From contig FR886229.1 in the NCBI GenBank assembly GCA_000436475.1, positions 4,023 through 24,842 on the forward strand: a stretch of 20,820 bases of DNA, read 5' to 3'. Each line of letters begins with the position of its first letter. The stretch's first letter is position 1. Below the pieces are notes generated by a model. The model saw only the letters and a program-made list of their open reading frames with translations, had not been told where the DNA came from and did no database searches. Origin of the DNA: Eubacterium sp. CAG:248. GTDB taxonomy: Bacteria; Bacillota; Clostridia; Lachnospirales; Lachnospiraceae. This document shows positions 1 to 9,594 of this stretch, piece after piece. The position numbers and the translations under genes are program-made.

Positions 1-1970
1 ACTGTCTTAACAACATTATCAACTGTGAAGCCAAAGTGCTCGAACAATGTAGCTGCTGGACCAGAAGCACCAAAGCCCTCCATAGCAATAACCCTGCCAT
101 CAAGTCCTACATACTTATACCAGCCAAAGTCTGAAAGTGCCTCAACTGCAACTCTCTTTCTTACAGCATTAGGAAGCACGCTTTCCTTATATTCTGCTGA
201 CTGCTTATCGAACAGCTCCATACTTGGCATACTTACAACTCTTACATCTATGCCATCCTTCTTAAGTTCTTCCTTAGCATTTACTGCAAGGCTTACTTCT
301 GAACCGCTTGCAATTATAATTGCATCTGGAACTTCCTTCTGTGAGTCAGCTATAACATAGCCACCCTTAAGTGCATCCTTAGATGAACCCTCCATCTGTG
401 GAAGATTCTGTCTTGTAAGTACAAGTCCTGTTGGTCCACACTCGTTCTCAACCGCATACATCCATGCTGCTGCTGTTTCTGTTCTGTCGCAAGGTCTGAA
501 TACTGTGAAGCCTGGAAGTGAACGGAATGCTGCAAGCTGTTCAATAGGTTCATGTGTTGGTCCATCCTCACCTACACCTATGCTGTCATGAGTGAATACA
601 TATGTTAATGGAAGCTTCATAAGTGCTGTAAGTCTCGCCATTGGCTTAACATAATCACTAAACACAAAGAAAGTTGCAACAAACGCCTTAAGTCCACCGT
701 GAAGCATAAGTCCGTTTCCTATTGCTGCCATAGCCTGCTCTCTTACACCAAAGTGAAGATTGCTTCCTGCATAATTATCCTTAGAAAAATCTCCTGCATC
801 TTTCATATTAGTCTTGTTAGATGGAGCAAGATCTGCTGAACCACCTATAAGATTAGGCATAGCCTTCTTTATCATATTAAGGATAGCTCCACTTGTATTT
901 CTTGTGGCTTCAGCTTTATCTCCCTTTGCCCAATATTCATCAGAATTGAATAAATCGGACATGTCATAGCCATCAAAGTAGTTATCCCACAGCTCCTTCA
1001 TTTCAGGATATTTCTCTACATAAGCTGCAAACAGCTCATTCCACTTATCCTCTGCCTTTGCCATATTAGCTGAAAGCTCTTTATAATGATCATATACTTC
1101 CTGTGGAACCTCGAAGTCACCCTTACATGGCCATCCGATATTTTCCTTAAGTGCGGCAACATTATCAACACCAAGTGGCTCACCGTGTGCACTAGCCTTA
1201 CCCTGCTTAGCAGGACAGCCGTATCCGATAAGAGTATTAACTTTAATAAGTGATGGTCTTGTCTTATCAGCCTTAGCTTCTTCTATAGCCTTTCCTATTG
1301 CACAAAGATCGTTGCCATCCTCTACTTCTATTGTCTGGAAACCAAATGCCTTGAATCTTGTCACAACATCCTCTGTGAATGCTATATCTGTGCTTCCTTC
1401 AATAGATATATTGTTAGAATCGTAAAATACAATCAGCTTTGAAAGTCCTAATGTTCCTGCGAGTGAGAAGCATTCAGATGAAATACCTTCCATCATGCAG
1501 CCATCTCCTCCTAAAACATATGTATAGTGGTCAACTACAGGATATCCTTCCTTGTTGAATACCGATGCAAGATGTGCTTCTGCCATAGCCATACCTACTG
1601 CCATAGCCATACCCTGTCCAAGTGGACCTGTTGTAGCCTCAACACCTACTGTATGTCCATACTCTGGATGTCCTGGTGTTAAAGAACCAAACTGTCTGAA
1701 GTTCTTAACCTCATCAAGTGAGAGATTACCTATTCCAAAAAGGTGGAATAATGAGTAAAGTAACATAGAACCATGTCCACCTGAAAGAACGAATCTGTCC
1801 CTGTTGATCCATTCAGGATTCTGTGGATTATAGTTCATATGCTTTGAGAATAACTCATAAGCTATAGGTGCTGTTCCAAGTGGCAGGCCAGGATGTCCTG
1901 AATTAGCCTTCTGGATAGCATCAGCGGATAACACCCTGATCGCGTTTACTGACATTTCTTCAATATTCAT
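1..1970 (-). CDS. tkt: Transketolase, 3' end cut by window edge
   Basis: Thiamine-diphosphate enzyme of the non-oxidative pentose phosphate pathway that moves two-carbon ketol units between sugar phosphates in the cytoplasm. The ATG at 1968-1970 follows GGAGG (1977-1981) at normal spacing, and the protein opens MNIEEMSVNAIRVLSADAIQ, typical of the family. Visible motifs include SGHPGLPLG, the ThDP-binding region around GGDGCMMEGISSE, and the central pyrimidine-domain stretch VFTHDSIGVGEDGPTHEP. About 656 codons are present; family members are usually near 660 residues and the last visible residues (FTVDNVVKT) are the usual C-terminal segment, so only a handful of residues are missing. It starts 53 bases after the upstream TPR/AAA-like gene with no clear terminator between them, so partial co-transcription is plausible. 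The identification is very secure. Confidence 0.97.
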   Translation of the reverse strand, partial: MNIEEMSVNAIRVLSADAIQKANSGHPGLPLGTAPIAYELFSKHMNYNPQNPEWINRDRFVLSGGHGSMLLYSLFHLFGIGNLSLDEVKNFRQFGSLTPGHPEYGHTVGVEATTGPLGQGMAMAVGMAMAEAHLASVFNKEGYPVVDHYTYVLGGDGCMMEGISSECFSLAGTLGLSKLIVFYDSNNISIEGSTDIAFTEDVVTRFKAFGFQTIEVEDGNDLCAIGKAIEEAKADKTRPSLIKVNTLIGYGCPAKQGKASAHGEPLGVDNVAALKENIGWPCKGDFEVPQEVYDHYKELSANMAKAEDKWNELFAAYVEKYPEMKELWDNYFDGYDMSDLFNSDEYWAKGDKAEATRNTSGAILNMIKKAMPNLIGGSADLAPSNKTNMKDAGDFSKDNYAGSNLHFGVREQAMAAIGNGLMLHGGLKAFVATFFVFSDYVKPMARLTALMKLPLTYVFTHDSIGVGEDGPTHEPIEQLAAFRSLPGFTVFRPCDRTETAAAWMYAVENECGPTGLVLTRQNLPQMEGSSKDALKGGYVIADSQKEVPDAIIIASGSEVSLAVNAKEELKKDGIDVRVVSMPSMELFDKQSAEYKESVLPNAVRKRVAVEALSDFGWYKYVGLDGRVIAMEGFGASGPAATLFEHFGFTVDNVVKT

Positions 1971-2023
1971 ATTAATCCTCCATTTCTATGATGTATTTCC
2001 ACATCTTATGTTTACTCTTTTTT

Positions 2024-4888
2024 TCAATCCTTAAAGTCTGCCTCTGTAAGGAATATCACATCACCAGTATCACTGCGCTTCTTCTTAAGACCACCAAAGA
2101 ACTTTCTTGATGCTCTCCTTTCAGAGTTTGCGATTGCTTTATTAACAACTTCTTTAATATCATCAAGCTTGATATTATCATTTATGTTATGAAGCTTATC
2201 TATCTTAAGATAAAGCTCAAGAAGTGCATCATCACCTACTTCATACTGTCTCTTTCTTGCAAATCTTTTAGCCATTTCCACAAGCTCATTAACATTATAC
2301 TGCTTAAGAGTTATCTTATGGTTAAATGTTTTAGTAAGCTCTGGGTTAAAGTTAAGAAGCACATTCATTTCTGCATCTGAATCTTCAAATATAACTATCA
2401 TTCTGTCTGTCTCTTCATTCAGACATGAAACTATCTCATTTATCCTCTTAGGCTGGATAGTTCCTGCTCCTTCTACGATAAGTGCTGTTCCCTTAAGCTT
2501 ACCCATCGCCTTTACTATACCTCTCTGGTTGATACTTTCGCCAGATGTTTTGGCTATCTTCTTAGGCTTGTCAGGGTATACATAATTAATCGCCCTTACT
2601 ATTGTTCTTGCAAGATCTGTCTTGTCAGAGCTTGAGTTACCAGATATAAGAATATTACCGCATGCTGATGTTTTCATATTCATCTCTTTATCAAGTGACT
2701 CAAACAGCTCGACGAGCTGTGCCTCAAGTCCCGGCATTTCTCTGTACTTTCTGAATATCTTTGCTAATTCTCCAGAAAGCTTCTTCTCTGACTGTTCTTC
2801 ATCCATATCATCCATCTGCTTACCTTCCTTGCTATCGCTATCAGAATAAACAGATGCTGTTTCTGAATATGATGCTGCTGTTTCATTTACCTGCACTGCT
2901 ATGCTATCAGCTGCATATGAAGCTTCATCTACCTTATCCTGTTTCTGTTCGTATTCTTTAAGCATTTCGTCAGTTACAGGACTTATCTTTGCTGTATCAA
3001 GTGAAAGCTCCTCATTTAAATCATCTTTGTTATCTTTCTCCACCAGACTGTCAAAGTTCACTACCTTAGAGTTATTCTGTGGTGTCTGTACAGCCATATC
3101 AGATGTATTGATAACCTCTTTAGCAGCCTCTTCCTCTGCATTCTTAAGTTCTTTTACTGTATTCTGTTCAAGGATAAATGCTGCTTTGCCTGTTCTCATG
3201 GCAAGGTCACGTCTGGCCGAATCAAGTGCAACCTCTGCCTCTGCAAGTCTTTTCGCCTCTGCTTCATCGAATTCTGTGCCTTTGTTTAAAGCCTCTTCCT
3301 TCTTCCTTGCGATTATACGTTCATAAGCCTTGCTCTTCTCATCCTTTTCATCAAGCATACGTTCAAGTTCTGCCTTAGAGAACTCCCTCGTATCCTGCTT
3401 TCCATACTTTTCTTCCCTTACAGATTCTATCCAGTCTGTGATACTTAGCTGGCCTTCTATCTGCTCATCCTCTGTCTGGTCATCATTATATGGCTGCTCA
3501 CTGTCTGTATCAGCTGATGCAGTCTTTGCTAAGGTATTATCAACATTCTCGTTATTTCTACTATCCTTTCTTTCAAAAGGTGGTCTGAATGTTTCTTCCT
3601 GCTCATCTTCAAAAAGATTCTTTACATTCTTTGCAAGCTCTTCCTGAATATTATGTGTATCGTATATACTGTAATTAGGAACTGAAACTTCTATATTCAT
3701 GGCATCAGCCTGTTCATCTATACGCTTCTGAGCTACACGTCTTGCTTCTTCTTCATCTTCCCTGCTTATTTTCTCACAGCTGTTTTCTATCTTTTTCTTA
3801 GCATTTTCGATAAGCTCTTTAAGCGATAACGAAGCTTTACTTACATTCTCTGAGAAGCTGTTATCTGAACTATCTGACAGACTTTCTGACAAACTATCCG
3901 GCAGACTGCCAGCTGGATTATCCTCTACGGCTTTCTGCTTTTCTTTATTCTCAGCTATTGCAGCTGCTGCTTCTTTATTCGCTTCGTTCTGTCTTTCAAT
4001 AGCTTTTACAATCGATTTCTTTAATGCACTGTTCTGGTTATTCTGCACAAGGTCTATTGACAGTTCATCACTATCTTCTGAGCTGTCATTATCATGTTCT
4101 GAAGCTATATTCTCTTTGGCTTCGGATGCAGGCTGCTCTTTTACACTGTCAGGCTCAGTTTTCTTAAGCTCATCTGCTTCAAGCACATCTCCAACCTCAT
4201 CCTTTTTAAGCCGTGCAAGTTCCTTCTGTTCCATGAACATTCTTTCCTTGTTAGCCTCTTCGTCAGACTTTCTTGCATTAATCTCTCCAAGTATCCTTCT
4301 TTGTGTATTAGAAAGATTAACTCCAAGCTTTTCCTTAAGTTTGACTGCATTCTCAACATATACGCCATCCTGGAACCATAAAACAAGGTTATCGCATGTC
4401 TTAATACAGTCTTCCCTGCGTCCTGTTTTATAATATAGGTTAGCAAGCTCATACATATACTTCTCGTCTATCTCTGATTCCTTATAATCTTCCAGTATCT
4501 TTACAAGCTCAGCATCTGGTGCTCCCTGTGCCCTTCTTAAATCATAATATAAAATATATCTGTTAACATCATGTGCTGATATCTTAGCATATTCTTTATA
4601 TAATTCTTCTGCATTTTCAAAATCATTTACCTTTATGAAAAACTCTGTAAGCTTGTATATAAGCTTTCTTCCACCAAGGTTACGGTTGTAAGCAAGTATA
4701 GCCATATCCCTTGCTTCCTCGTAATCTCCAGCTGCCTCCTGCACATTGATGACTGTTGCTAGAGTAGACCAGTCTTTGACCTTATTCCAGTTCATTTCTT
4801 TAGCTATCTGTGCAGCCTGTTTATACTCTTTCTTAGCGGCAAGCTTCTTAATCTGTTCCAACTTTATATTAAACTCGTATTTATCCAC
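2024..4888 (-). CDS. TPR protein with long acidic linker and degenerate CbxX/CfxQ-like AAA+ domain
   Basis: I do not recognise a named gene. The start chosen is GTG at 4886-4888, eight bases after GGAGG (4897-4901), giving 954 residues. An upstream in-frame GTG at 4952-4954 lies inside the promoter and has no ribosome binding site. Residues 1 to about 200 are TPR-like helical pairs (for example YKQAAQIAKEMNW, FENAEELYKEYAK). Residues about 220-730 are acidic, low-complexity and rich in Glu/Lys/Ser/Asp with coiled-coil character. The last 210 residues resemble a CbxX/CfxQ AAA+ module. All key sites are altered: GNSSSDKT (750-757) at Walker A, ALIVEG (802-807) at Walker B, and ELTKTF (850-855) where GLRSRF is usual. 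It probably binds proteins rather than hydrolysing ATP. It directly follows the MukB-like gene in the slot where Wadjet loci carry jetD, but it has no Toprim domain. The function is unknown; a scaffold or regulator of the SMC complex is my inference. Confidence 0.85.
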   Translation of the reverse strand: MDKYEFNIKLEQIKKLAAKKEYKQAAQIAKEMNWNKVKDWSTLATVINVQEAAGDYEEARDMAILAYNRNLGGRKLIYKLTEFFIKVNDFENAEELYKEYAKISAHDVNRYILYYDLRRAQGAPDAELVKILEDYKESEIDEKYMYELANLYYKTGRREDCIKTCDNLVLWFQDGVYVENAVKLKEKLGVNLSNTQRRILGEINARKSDEEANKERMFMEQKELARLKKDEVGDVLEADELKKTEPDSVKEQPASEAKENIASEHDNDSSEDSDELSIDLVQNNQNSALKKSIVKAIERQNEANKEAAAAIAENKEKQKAVEDNPAGSLPDSLSESLSDSSDNSFSENVSKASLSLKELIENAKKKIENSCEKISREDEEEARRVAQKRIDEQADAMNIEVSVPNYSIYDTHNIQEELAKNVKNLFEDEQEETFRPPFERKDSRNNENVDNTLAKTASADTDSEQPYNDDQTEDEQIEGQLSITDWIESVREEKYGKQDTREFSKAELERMLDEKDEKSKAYERIIARKKEEALNKGTEFDEAEAKRLAEAEVALDSARRDLAMRTGKAAFILEQNTVKELKNAEEEAAKEVINTSDMAVQTPQNNSKVVNFDSLVEKDNKDDLNEELSLDTAKISPVTDEMLKEYEQKQDKVDEASYAADSIAVQVNETAASYSETASVYSDSDSKEGKQMDDMDEEQSEKKLSGELAKIFRKYREMPGLEAQLVELFESLDKEMNMKTSACGNILISGNSSSDKTDLARTIVRAINYVYPDKPKKIAKTSGESINQRGIVKAMGKLKGTALIVEGAGTIQPKRINEIVSCLNEETDRMIVIFEDSDAEMNVLLNFNPELTKTFNHKITLKQYNVNELVEMAKRFARKRQYEVGDDALLELYLKIDKLHNINDNIKLDDIKEVVNKAIANSERRASRKFFGGLKKKRSDTGDVIFLTEADFKD

Positions 4889-4944
4889 GTTAAAGACCTC
4901 CAATGTGTCAATAAATTGACCCTCATATCTAAACACTCCATATA

Positions 4945-4973
4945 ATTTTATCACAGCAGAGTATTGTTGTAAA
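4945..4973 (-). promoter_or_regulatory. Sigma-A promoter for the TPR/AAA-like gene
   Basis: On the minus strand, -35 TTTACA (4968-4973) and -10 TAAAAT (4945-4950) are separated by 17 bases. This places transcription start near 4938 and leaves about 50 bases of leader before the GGAGG and GTG start at 4888. It shows that the gene can be expressed independently of the MukB-like gene upstream and that the earlier GTG at 4954 cannot be its start. Confidence 0.65.
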
Positions 4974-4987
4974 CCGCCAGTTAATGT

Positions 4988-5032
4988 AAAAAAAGGCTTA
5001 AATCCGGCTCGAATCCGGCTTGAAAAGCAAGC
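4988..5032 (-). terminator. Weak terminator-like structure after the MukB-like gene
   Basis: Read on the minus strand, GCTTG-CTTTT-CAAGC (5018-5032) is followed by a CCGG-loop-CCGG element and then seven Ts (4988-4994). The stems are short and about ten bases separate the second stem from the T run, so termination may be partial. The segment also holds two copies of AATCCGGCT 11 bases apart (5001-5009, 5012-5020). The next gene's promoter lies just beyond it, which suits a transcription-unit boundary. Confidence 0.35.
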
Positions 5033-5050
5033 TGTTATAACACATACAGA

Positions 5051-8000
5051 CTATAAGAAATCAAAGCTTGCCTGCTCATAATTCATTCTGGTGTATTCTA
5101 ACTCCTGTTGTTTTACGTTGCTGTAATAATCAACAACAACTGTCTGCTGCCTGTTATCTGCCATCTTCTGTCCTAATATGTAGTTGACATCAAAGCGGGC
5201 TGTTATAGCAGGAGTTGCACCTCTTGCCGGAACTATAAGCTGTATATGATTAGCCTTCAGAAGCTTAAATATAGGCTCCCATATATATATGTCCTTTGCA
5301 GCGCCAAAAGGATTATCTATAAATATAGTATTTCCCACAATTCCGCCATCCATAACTGTATTAATATTCGATATATAGTTTATTATTGCAATAAGGAACT
5401 GTATATAAATACCCTGTGACTGTCCTGTTGAGCCTACGGCTTCCTCATATCTTAAGTACCTGCTCTGATCTTTTATACGTTCTCTCTTATACAGATTAAT
5501 CCTTATTGAATTCATATCTGTTACTATAACAGAGAAAAGTCTTTTCCATGTAAGTCTGTTTCGTATATATCTGAACCTTTCCTCAGGATCTTTAAAGCTT
5601 TCTGCTGCCTCTATAGTCTCATCTATATACTCTGACATTCTTTCCTTGTATACGCTCTCCTTAACATATGGAATATTAAGACCTATTATAGATATATCTT
5701 CTTTATCCATCTTAATATGTGAAAGCTTAGGAAGTCTTTCAAGTTCCGTACGTATATTGCTGCACGTCTGTATACAACGGTTTTCGAAGTTATCCTTTAT
5801 TCTCTCCATATCTTCGATTCCCTTGTGTACTCTTGTCTTTTCAAGTTCAATATAACTATTCGTCTCATCAAGAGAAGCAATCAGTGCACTTGTCTGCTGC
5901 TCATCCTTTGGCATGTTTAATGACATACTTATCTGCACAGCAAGATCCTCTGCATTATAGCTCTTTAGTGAATCTATAAGCTTACTCTTATATTTTACAA
6001 ATTCATCTGTTTTTTTATACTCCAGCTTAAGTATTGCTGAATATTCTTTTGCAGTCTGCTCATATTCCTTATTCAGGTTATTATAATCCCGATACTTTAT
6101 GTCCGTTTTTTTCAATATTTCTTCATCAGGTATATTTATTCCTGCACCTGACATGATTCTTTCAATATCTTTTCTGCATACCTGGATATCTTTAAGCTCA
6201 TTCTCAAGTTTCTTTCCTGCTGCCGCTTCCTTCTTTATATCATCCTCAAGCTCTCTTGTTATGACAGTATTATTCTTAACGTAGCCATCCGGATCGTCAC
6301 ACTCAAACTCTTCATATGTTCCATACCTTTCTTCAATCTGTGATATAGCATATGAAACACTTCCCTCAAGTCTGTTAAGCATAGCCTCCTGCATGCCAAG
6401 TTCACGGTCTGAATCATTATACTGTTTGTTAAGTTCAGTTAATTCATCTGATATCTCATGAAGCTTTTCCTGGCTGCTTACCGATATCTTTCCCTGAAGA
6501 TACAGCTCTTTAAGTTTTTCAGGTTCTTCACCTCTGTAGATGATAGAATCAATACATTTTTTCATTGATGCTTCAAGATGACTCTTAAGCGCTTCCTTAT
6601 CTGTAAGGTCTGCATTCTTATTCATAAGAATATCTTTAAGTCCTGCGAAACGTCCTGTAATCTCCCTTATATTTTCTTCATCATACTCTGTAGTATCTGG
6701 CTTTTTGTTTCCATCTGCTGGTGTATCATCCTGCACATAATACTTTGAGAAAATATTTTCCCAGTTGTATACAAGTTCTGTGTATTTCTTATCAACATTA
6801 TCCTTGTATTCGTTAATCCTAAGATACTCTTCCCTTGACTTGTCAAGCTGTGCTGCATACCCGATTATCGCACGCTCTGCCTTGGCAAGCTTGTCATTGT
6901 ATGCTTTCAGGCTGTTCCTCTCTTCTGATATTTCCGCATACAGGTCTGATATCTTCTTTAACCCTTCTGCCTGACCTAGTGCACTGTCAAGCTGTTTTTT
7001 TAGATTCTCAAGTTTATTGGCATCCTCTGCCTTTTTTTCTTTATATATGTCTATGCTTCCATCCACCTGTGAAAGCTGTTCTATAACCTGGTCAAGCTCC
7101 TGCCTTACATTTTCAACTGCTTTAGTATGGGTATTTCCTGAAATAGCTTCGTATTTTACAACAAATGTATAATCCTCCCATACTATCTGTTTTCTGCCTT
7201 CAAGCTTCTGCATATCTTCATTCAGGTTGTCGAGTTCTTCCTTTGCTGTCTTAATCTCAAGTCTGCGTTTCGTATCATCCCTTAAAAAGCTCATATCTTT
7301 AAGTGCGAATACCATCATATCCTTATCTATGGCAGCCTGCTGGCTATCAAGTACCTTCTCACTTATGACTGGATATATCTGTGTACCTCTTCCAAATGTA
7401 TTTAAAACATTATTATTCTTAACTCTGTCAAAATCATTTTTTATTATAAAGCTGTATTCAACAAACGGAATTCTTTTTAAGACGTTTTCTCTTTGGACAT
7501 CATCAAGCTGTGAAACCCATACATGACCTTCTATAACATCTGTGCCATATGTATTGTAAAGATAATCCTTAAACGCCCTTCTATCAGGACTATCCATATA
7601 ATATGAGCCGGAATTAAGTGCTTCTATATACTGGTTAAGCTTATCATACTCCCTGGATTTTTCATTGTACTCTGTATTTATCTTTGTATATGCTTTAAGT
7701 ACAGCCTCATCAAGATCATCGGCTAATCTTACACCATATACCTTCTCTATATCTGCAAGTCTGTCGGCATTATCCCTTAACAGCTGTGACTGTTCATCCA
7801 TTCTGCTGATATTTTCCTGCAGCATAACCTTTTTGGTCTTTAACAGATTAATCTGCTCCTGTACCTTATATATCTGCTTTGTGTCCTCTTCAAGCCCGCT
7901 CTTTACACTATGTATATCACCGCTTATATCTGATATATGGTTATTACATTTTTCAAGCTCAGACAAAGCTGTATCTGCAACAAGTACTCCATACTGTCTG

Positions 8001-9565
8001 CAAAGCTCCTGCTGTCTTATCTCATCCCTGCTTATTTTTTCCTGCATGTTATCCCTTAAGCCAAGAACAACTGCGCAGTCTTTTTCTGCATTTCTATGAT
8101 TATCTTTTGCCTCTGCAAGTATGTCATATGCCTGTTTTTCATCCTCTGCTGCGGCATGTGTCATATCCTCAAGTTCACCTACATGCTTTTCATAGTATAT
8201 CCTGTACACGCCTGCAAGCCTTTCAAGCTCAGAGGTTATGTCTTCATCTTCCCTCATTCTGTTATCAAGTGCTGTATCAACCTTTAACAGTTCTTTCTCA
8301 TACTCTATATAATCATAATAATCATTGGCTGATTCCATAAGCATAAGGCGCTTCTTTACAGCAGCTATCCTGCTTTGCTTCTGTGAAAGAAGTTCTTTTG
8401 ACTTCTTTACAAGCCCCTCAACATCCTTAAGTGACTTCTTTTCTGATAATACTTTGGCAACAGCAATACTCTTCTTTTTATCTTCAAGCCTGTTTACAAG
8501 GTCAGTATTCCTTTCGTCATGTGCTTCAAGTTCTGACTGCTTGTCTGTTGCCATATGTACTGCCGATGCAAGCATTGAATATAAATCTTCTTCTTTATTT
8601 TTCTTATTCTTGTAGAATTCTGTATATGTATCGGCATACTCCTTGAACCGTTCCAGCACTTCCATCTGGTTATCATAACTGCTTATCTGACTGTTCTTTC
8701 TTGAAAGCTCTATAAGCTTATCCTTTATATCAAGAAGTGTCTTAGCCATCATGGAGTCATCATTTTCAACAGACAGCCTGTTATTGTAAGATTTCTGTAT
8801 GATTTCTTCTATAAGAAGATCCTCAACGACCTTGCGGCTTGTTCTATAGTTGGTTTCAAAATATGTTCTTACATGACCCTCAGTTTTGTTAATACCTCTT
8901 ACTATTTCCCATGCACTTTCATATATGCCATACTTTGATATGAAGCTCTGATAGTCTCCTTTCCTGTCAAATATATGAACCTCTATGTCCTTATCTTCTT
9001 TAGTTACATCTCTCAGATATGCCTTTAATCCATTATAAGTTACTCTTTCACCATTGTGCACCAGCGGAAGGTTCTTTATATCATCAGGTCCGAACTTCTT
9101 ATAGAATATGCAGTAGTTAAAGTACTCTATACTTGTATTATCTGAAGCTGTACTGCTCCTGGCTGTCATGTTTCCTGTATCTGTGTCTGCTGCCATGTAA
9201 GCTTCTTTGTCTTGTGCATCTTCTCTTTCTTCTGCACTCCTTGCCTTTCTTGCACAGAAGCCTGTCGTCATATATCTGTAGCCATCCCTCTGGCAATGTG
9301 AATCCAGCTTCCACTCTACAAGCGAATGTATGCATGTGTTGCCACTGCCTTTCCTGAACAGCTTTTCTATCGGCTGTTTTTCATCAAGTGTACAGTTTGG
9401 TATCATATTCTGCATAAGAAGAAGCATAAGAAGACTCTTGCCACCACCATTAGCAAGATCATATATGGTATTCCTGCAGTTAAAACGCATCATAAAATCA
9501 TCATAAAACTGAGTACCAAAATTATATTTTACATTATTAACCCTAACTCTGTTAATCTGTGGCAT
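5051..9565 (-). CDS. MukB/JetC-like SMC ATPase (1504 aa)
   Basis: Large condensin-type ATPase expected to dimerise, bind DNA and act with the MukF- and MukE-like proteins encoded just upstream. The head N terminus has a Walker A-like DLANGGGKS (residues 36-44); the first Gly of the usual GxxxxGK is missing. Long coiled coils run from about residue 300 to 640 and about 800 to 1240, flanking a globular hinge-like segment (about 640-790). The C-terminal head has signature VGSTGQSQG (near 1377-1385) and Walker B IFIDNPFG (1414-1421), where Asn follows the Asp instead of the catalytic Glu. Length matches MukB (about 1490) and exceeds typical JetC (about 1100-1200). The ATG is preceded by a perfect AAGGAGGT and starts 29 bases after the MukE-like stop, so the genes are co-transcribed. 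SMC-like identity is secure; assignment to MksB versus JetC is uncertain. Confidence 0.9.
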   Translation of the reverse strand: MPQINRVRVNNVKYNFGTQFYDDFMMRFNCRNTIYDLANGGGKSLLMLLLMQNMIPNCTLDEKQPIEKLFRKGSGNTCIHSLVEWKLDSHCQRDGYRYMTTGFCARKARSAEEREDAQDKEAYMAADTDTGNMTARSSTASDNTSIEYFNYCIFYKKFGPDDIKNLPLVHNGERVTYNGLKAYLRDVTKEDKDIEVHIFDRKGDYQSFISKYGIYESAWEIVRGINKTEGHVRTYFETNYRTSRKVVEDLLIEEIIQKSYNNRLSVENDDSMMAKTLLDIKDKLIELSRKNSQISSYDNQMEVLERFKEYADTYTEFYKNKKNKEEDLYSMLASAVHMATDKQSELEAHDERNTDLVNRLEDKKKSIAVAKVLSEKKSLKDVEGLVKKSKELLSQKQSRIAAVKKRLMLMESANDYYDYIEYEKELLKVDTALDNRMREDEDITSELERLAGVYRIYYEKHVGELEDMTHAAAEDEKQAYDILAEAKDNHRNAEKDCAVVLGLRDNMQEKISRDEIRQQELCRQYGVLVADTALSELEKCNNHISDISGDIHSVKSGLEEDTKQIYKVQEQINLLKTKKVMLQENISRMDEQSQLLRDNADRLADIEKVYGVRLADDLDEAVLKAYTKINTEYNEKSREYDKLNQYIEALNSGSYYMDSPDRRAFKDYLYNTYGTDVIEGHVWVSQLDDVQRENVLKRIPFVEYSFIIKNDFDRVKNNNVLNTFGRGTQIYPVISEKVLDSQQAAIDKDMMVFALKDMSFLRDDTKRRLEIKTAKEELDNLNEDMQKLEGRKQIVWEDYTFVVKYEAISGNTHTKAVENVRQELDQVIEQLSQVDGSIDIYKEKKAEDANKLENLKKQLDSALGQAEGLKKISDLYAEISEERNSLKAYNDKLAKAERAIIGYAAQLDKSREEYLRINEYKDNVDKKYTELVYNWENIFSKYYVQDDTPADGNKKPDTTEYDEENIREITGRFAGLKDILMNKNADLTDKEALKSHLEASMKKCIDSIIYRGEEPEKLKELYLQGKISVSSQEKLHEISDELTELNKQYNDSDRELGMQEAMLNRLEGSVSYAISQIEERYGTYEEFECDDPDGYVKNNTVITRELEDDIKKEAAAGKKLENELKDIQVCRKDIERIMSGAGINIPDEEILKKTDIKYRDYNNLNKEYEQTAKEYSAILKLEYKKTDEFVKYKSKLIDSLKSYNAEDLAVQISMSLNMPKDEQQTSALIASLDETNSYIELEKTRVHKGIEDMERIKDNFENRCIQTCSNIRTELERLPKLSHIKMDKEDISIIGLNIPYVKESVYKERMSEYIDETIEAAESFKDPEERFRYIRNRLTWKRLFSVIVTDMNSIRINLYKRERIKDQSRYLRYEEAVGSTGQSQGIYIQFLIAIINYISNINTVMDGGIVGNTIFIDNPFGAAKDIYIWEPIFKLLKANHIQLIVPARGATPAITARFDVNYILGQKMADNRQQTVVVDYYSNVKQQELEYTRMNYEQASFDFL

Positions 9566-9594
9566 ATATACCTCCTTGTTTTTACGAAGTAAAT

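Noticed and set aside
2024..4888. TPR/AAA-like protein as a JetD homologue
   Set aside because: No Toprim motif (conserved Glu and DxD) and a clearly CbxX/CfxQ-like C terminus.
2024..4954. Start of the TPR/AAA-like gene at GTG 4954
   Set aside because: The -10 hexamer of its promoter lies at 4945-4950, downstream of that codon, and there is no ribosome binding site; GTG 4888 has GGAGG at ideal spacing.
5001..5025. tRNA fragment, because of a TCGAATCC-like sequence
   Set aside because: No acceptor, D or anticodon arms can be drawn around it; it is explained by the AATCCGGCT duplication.
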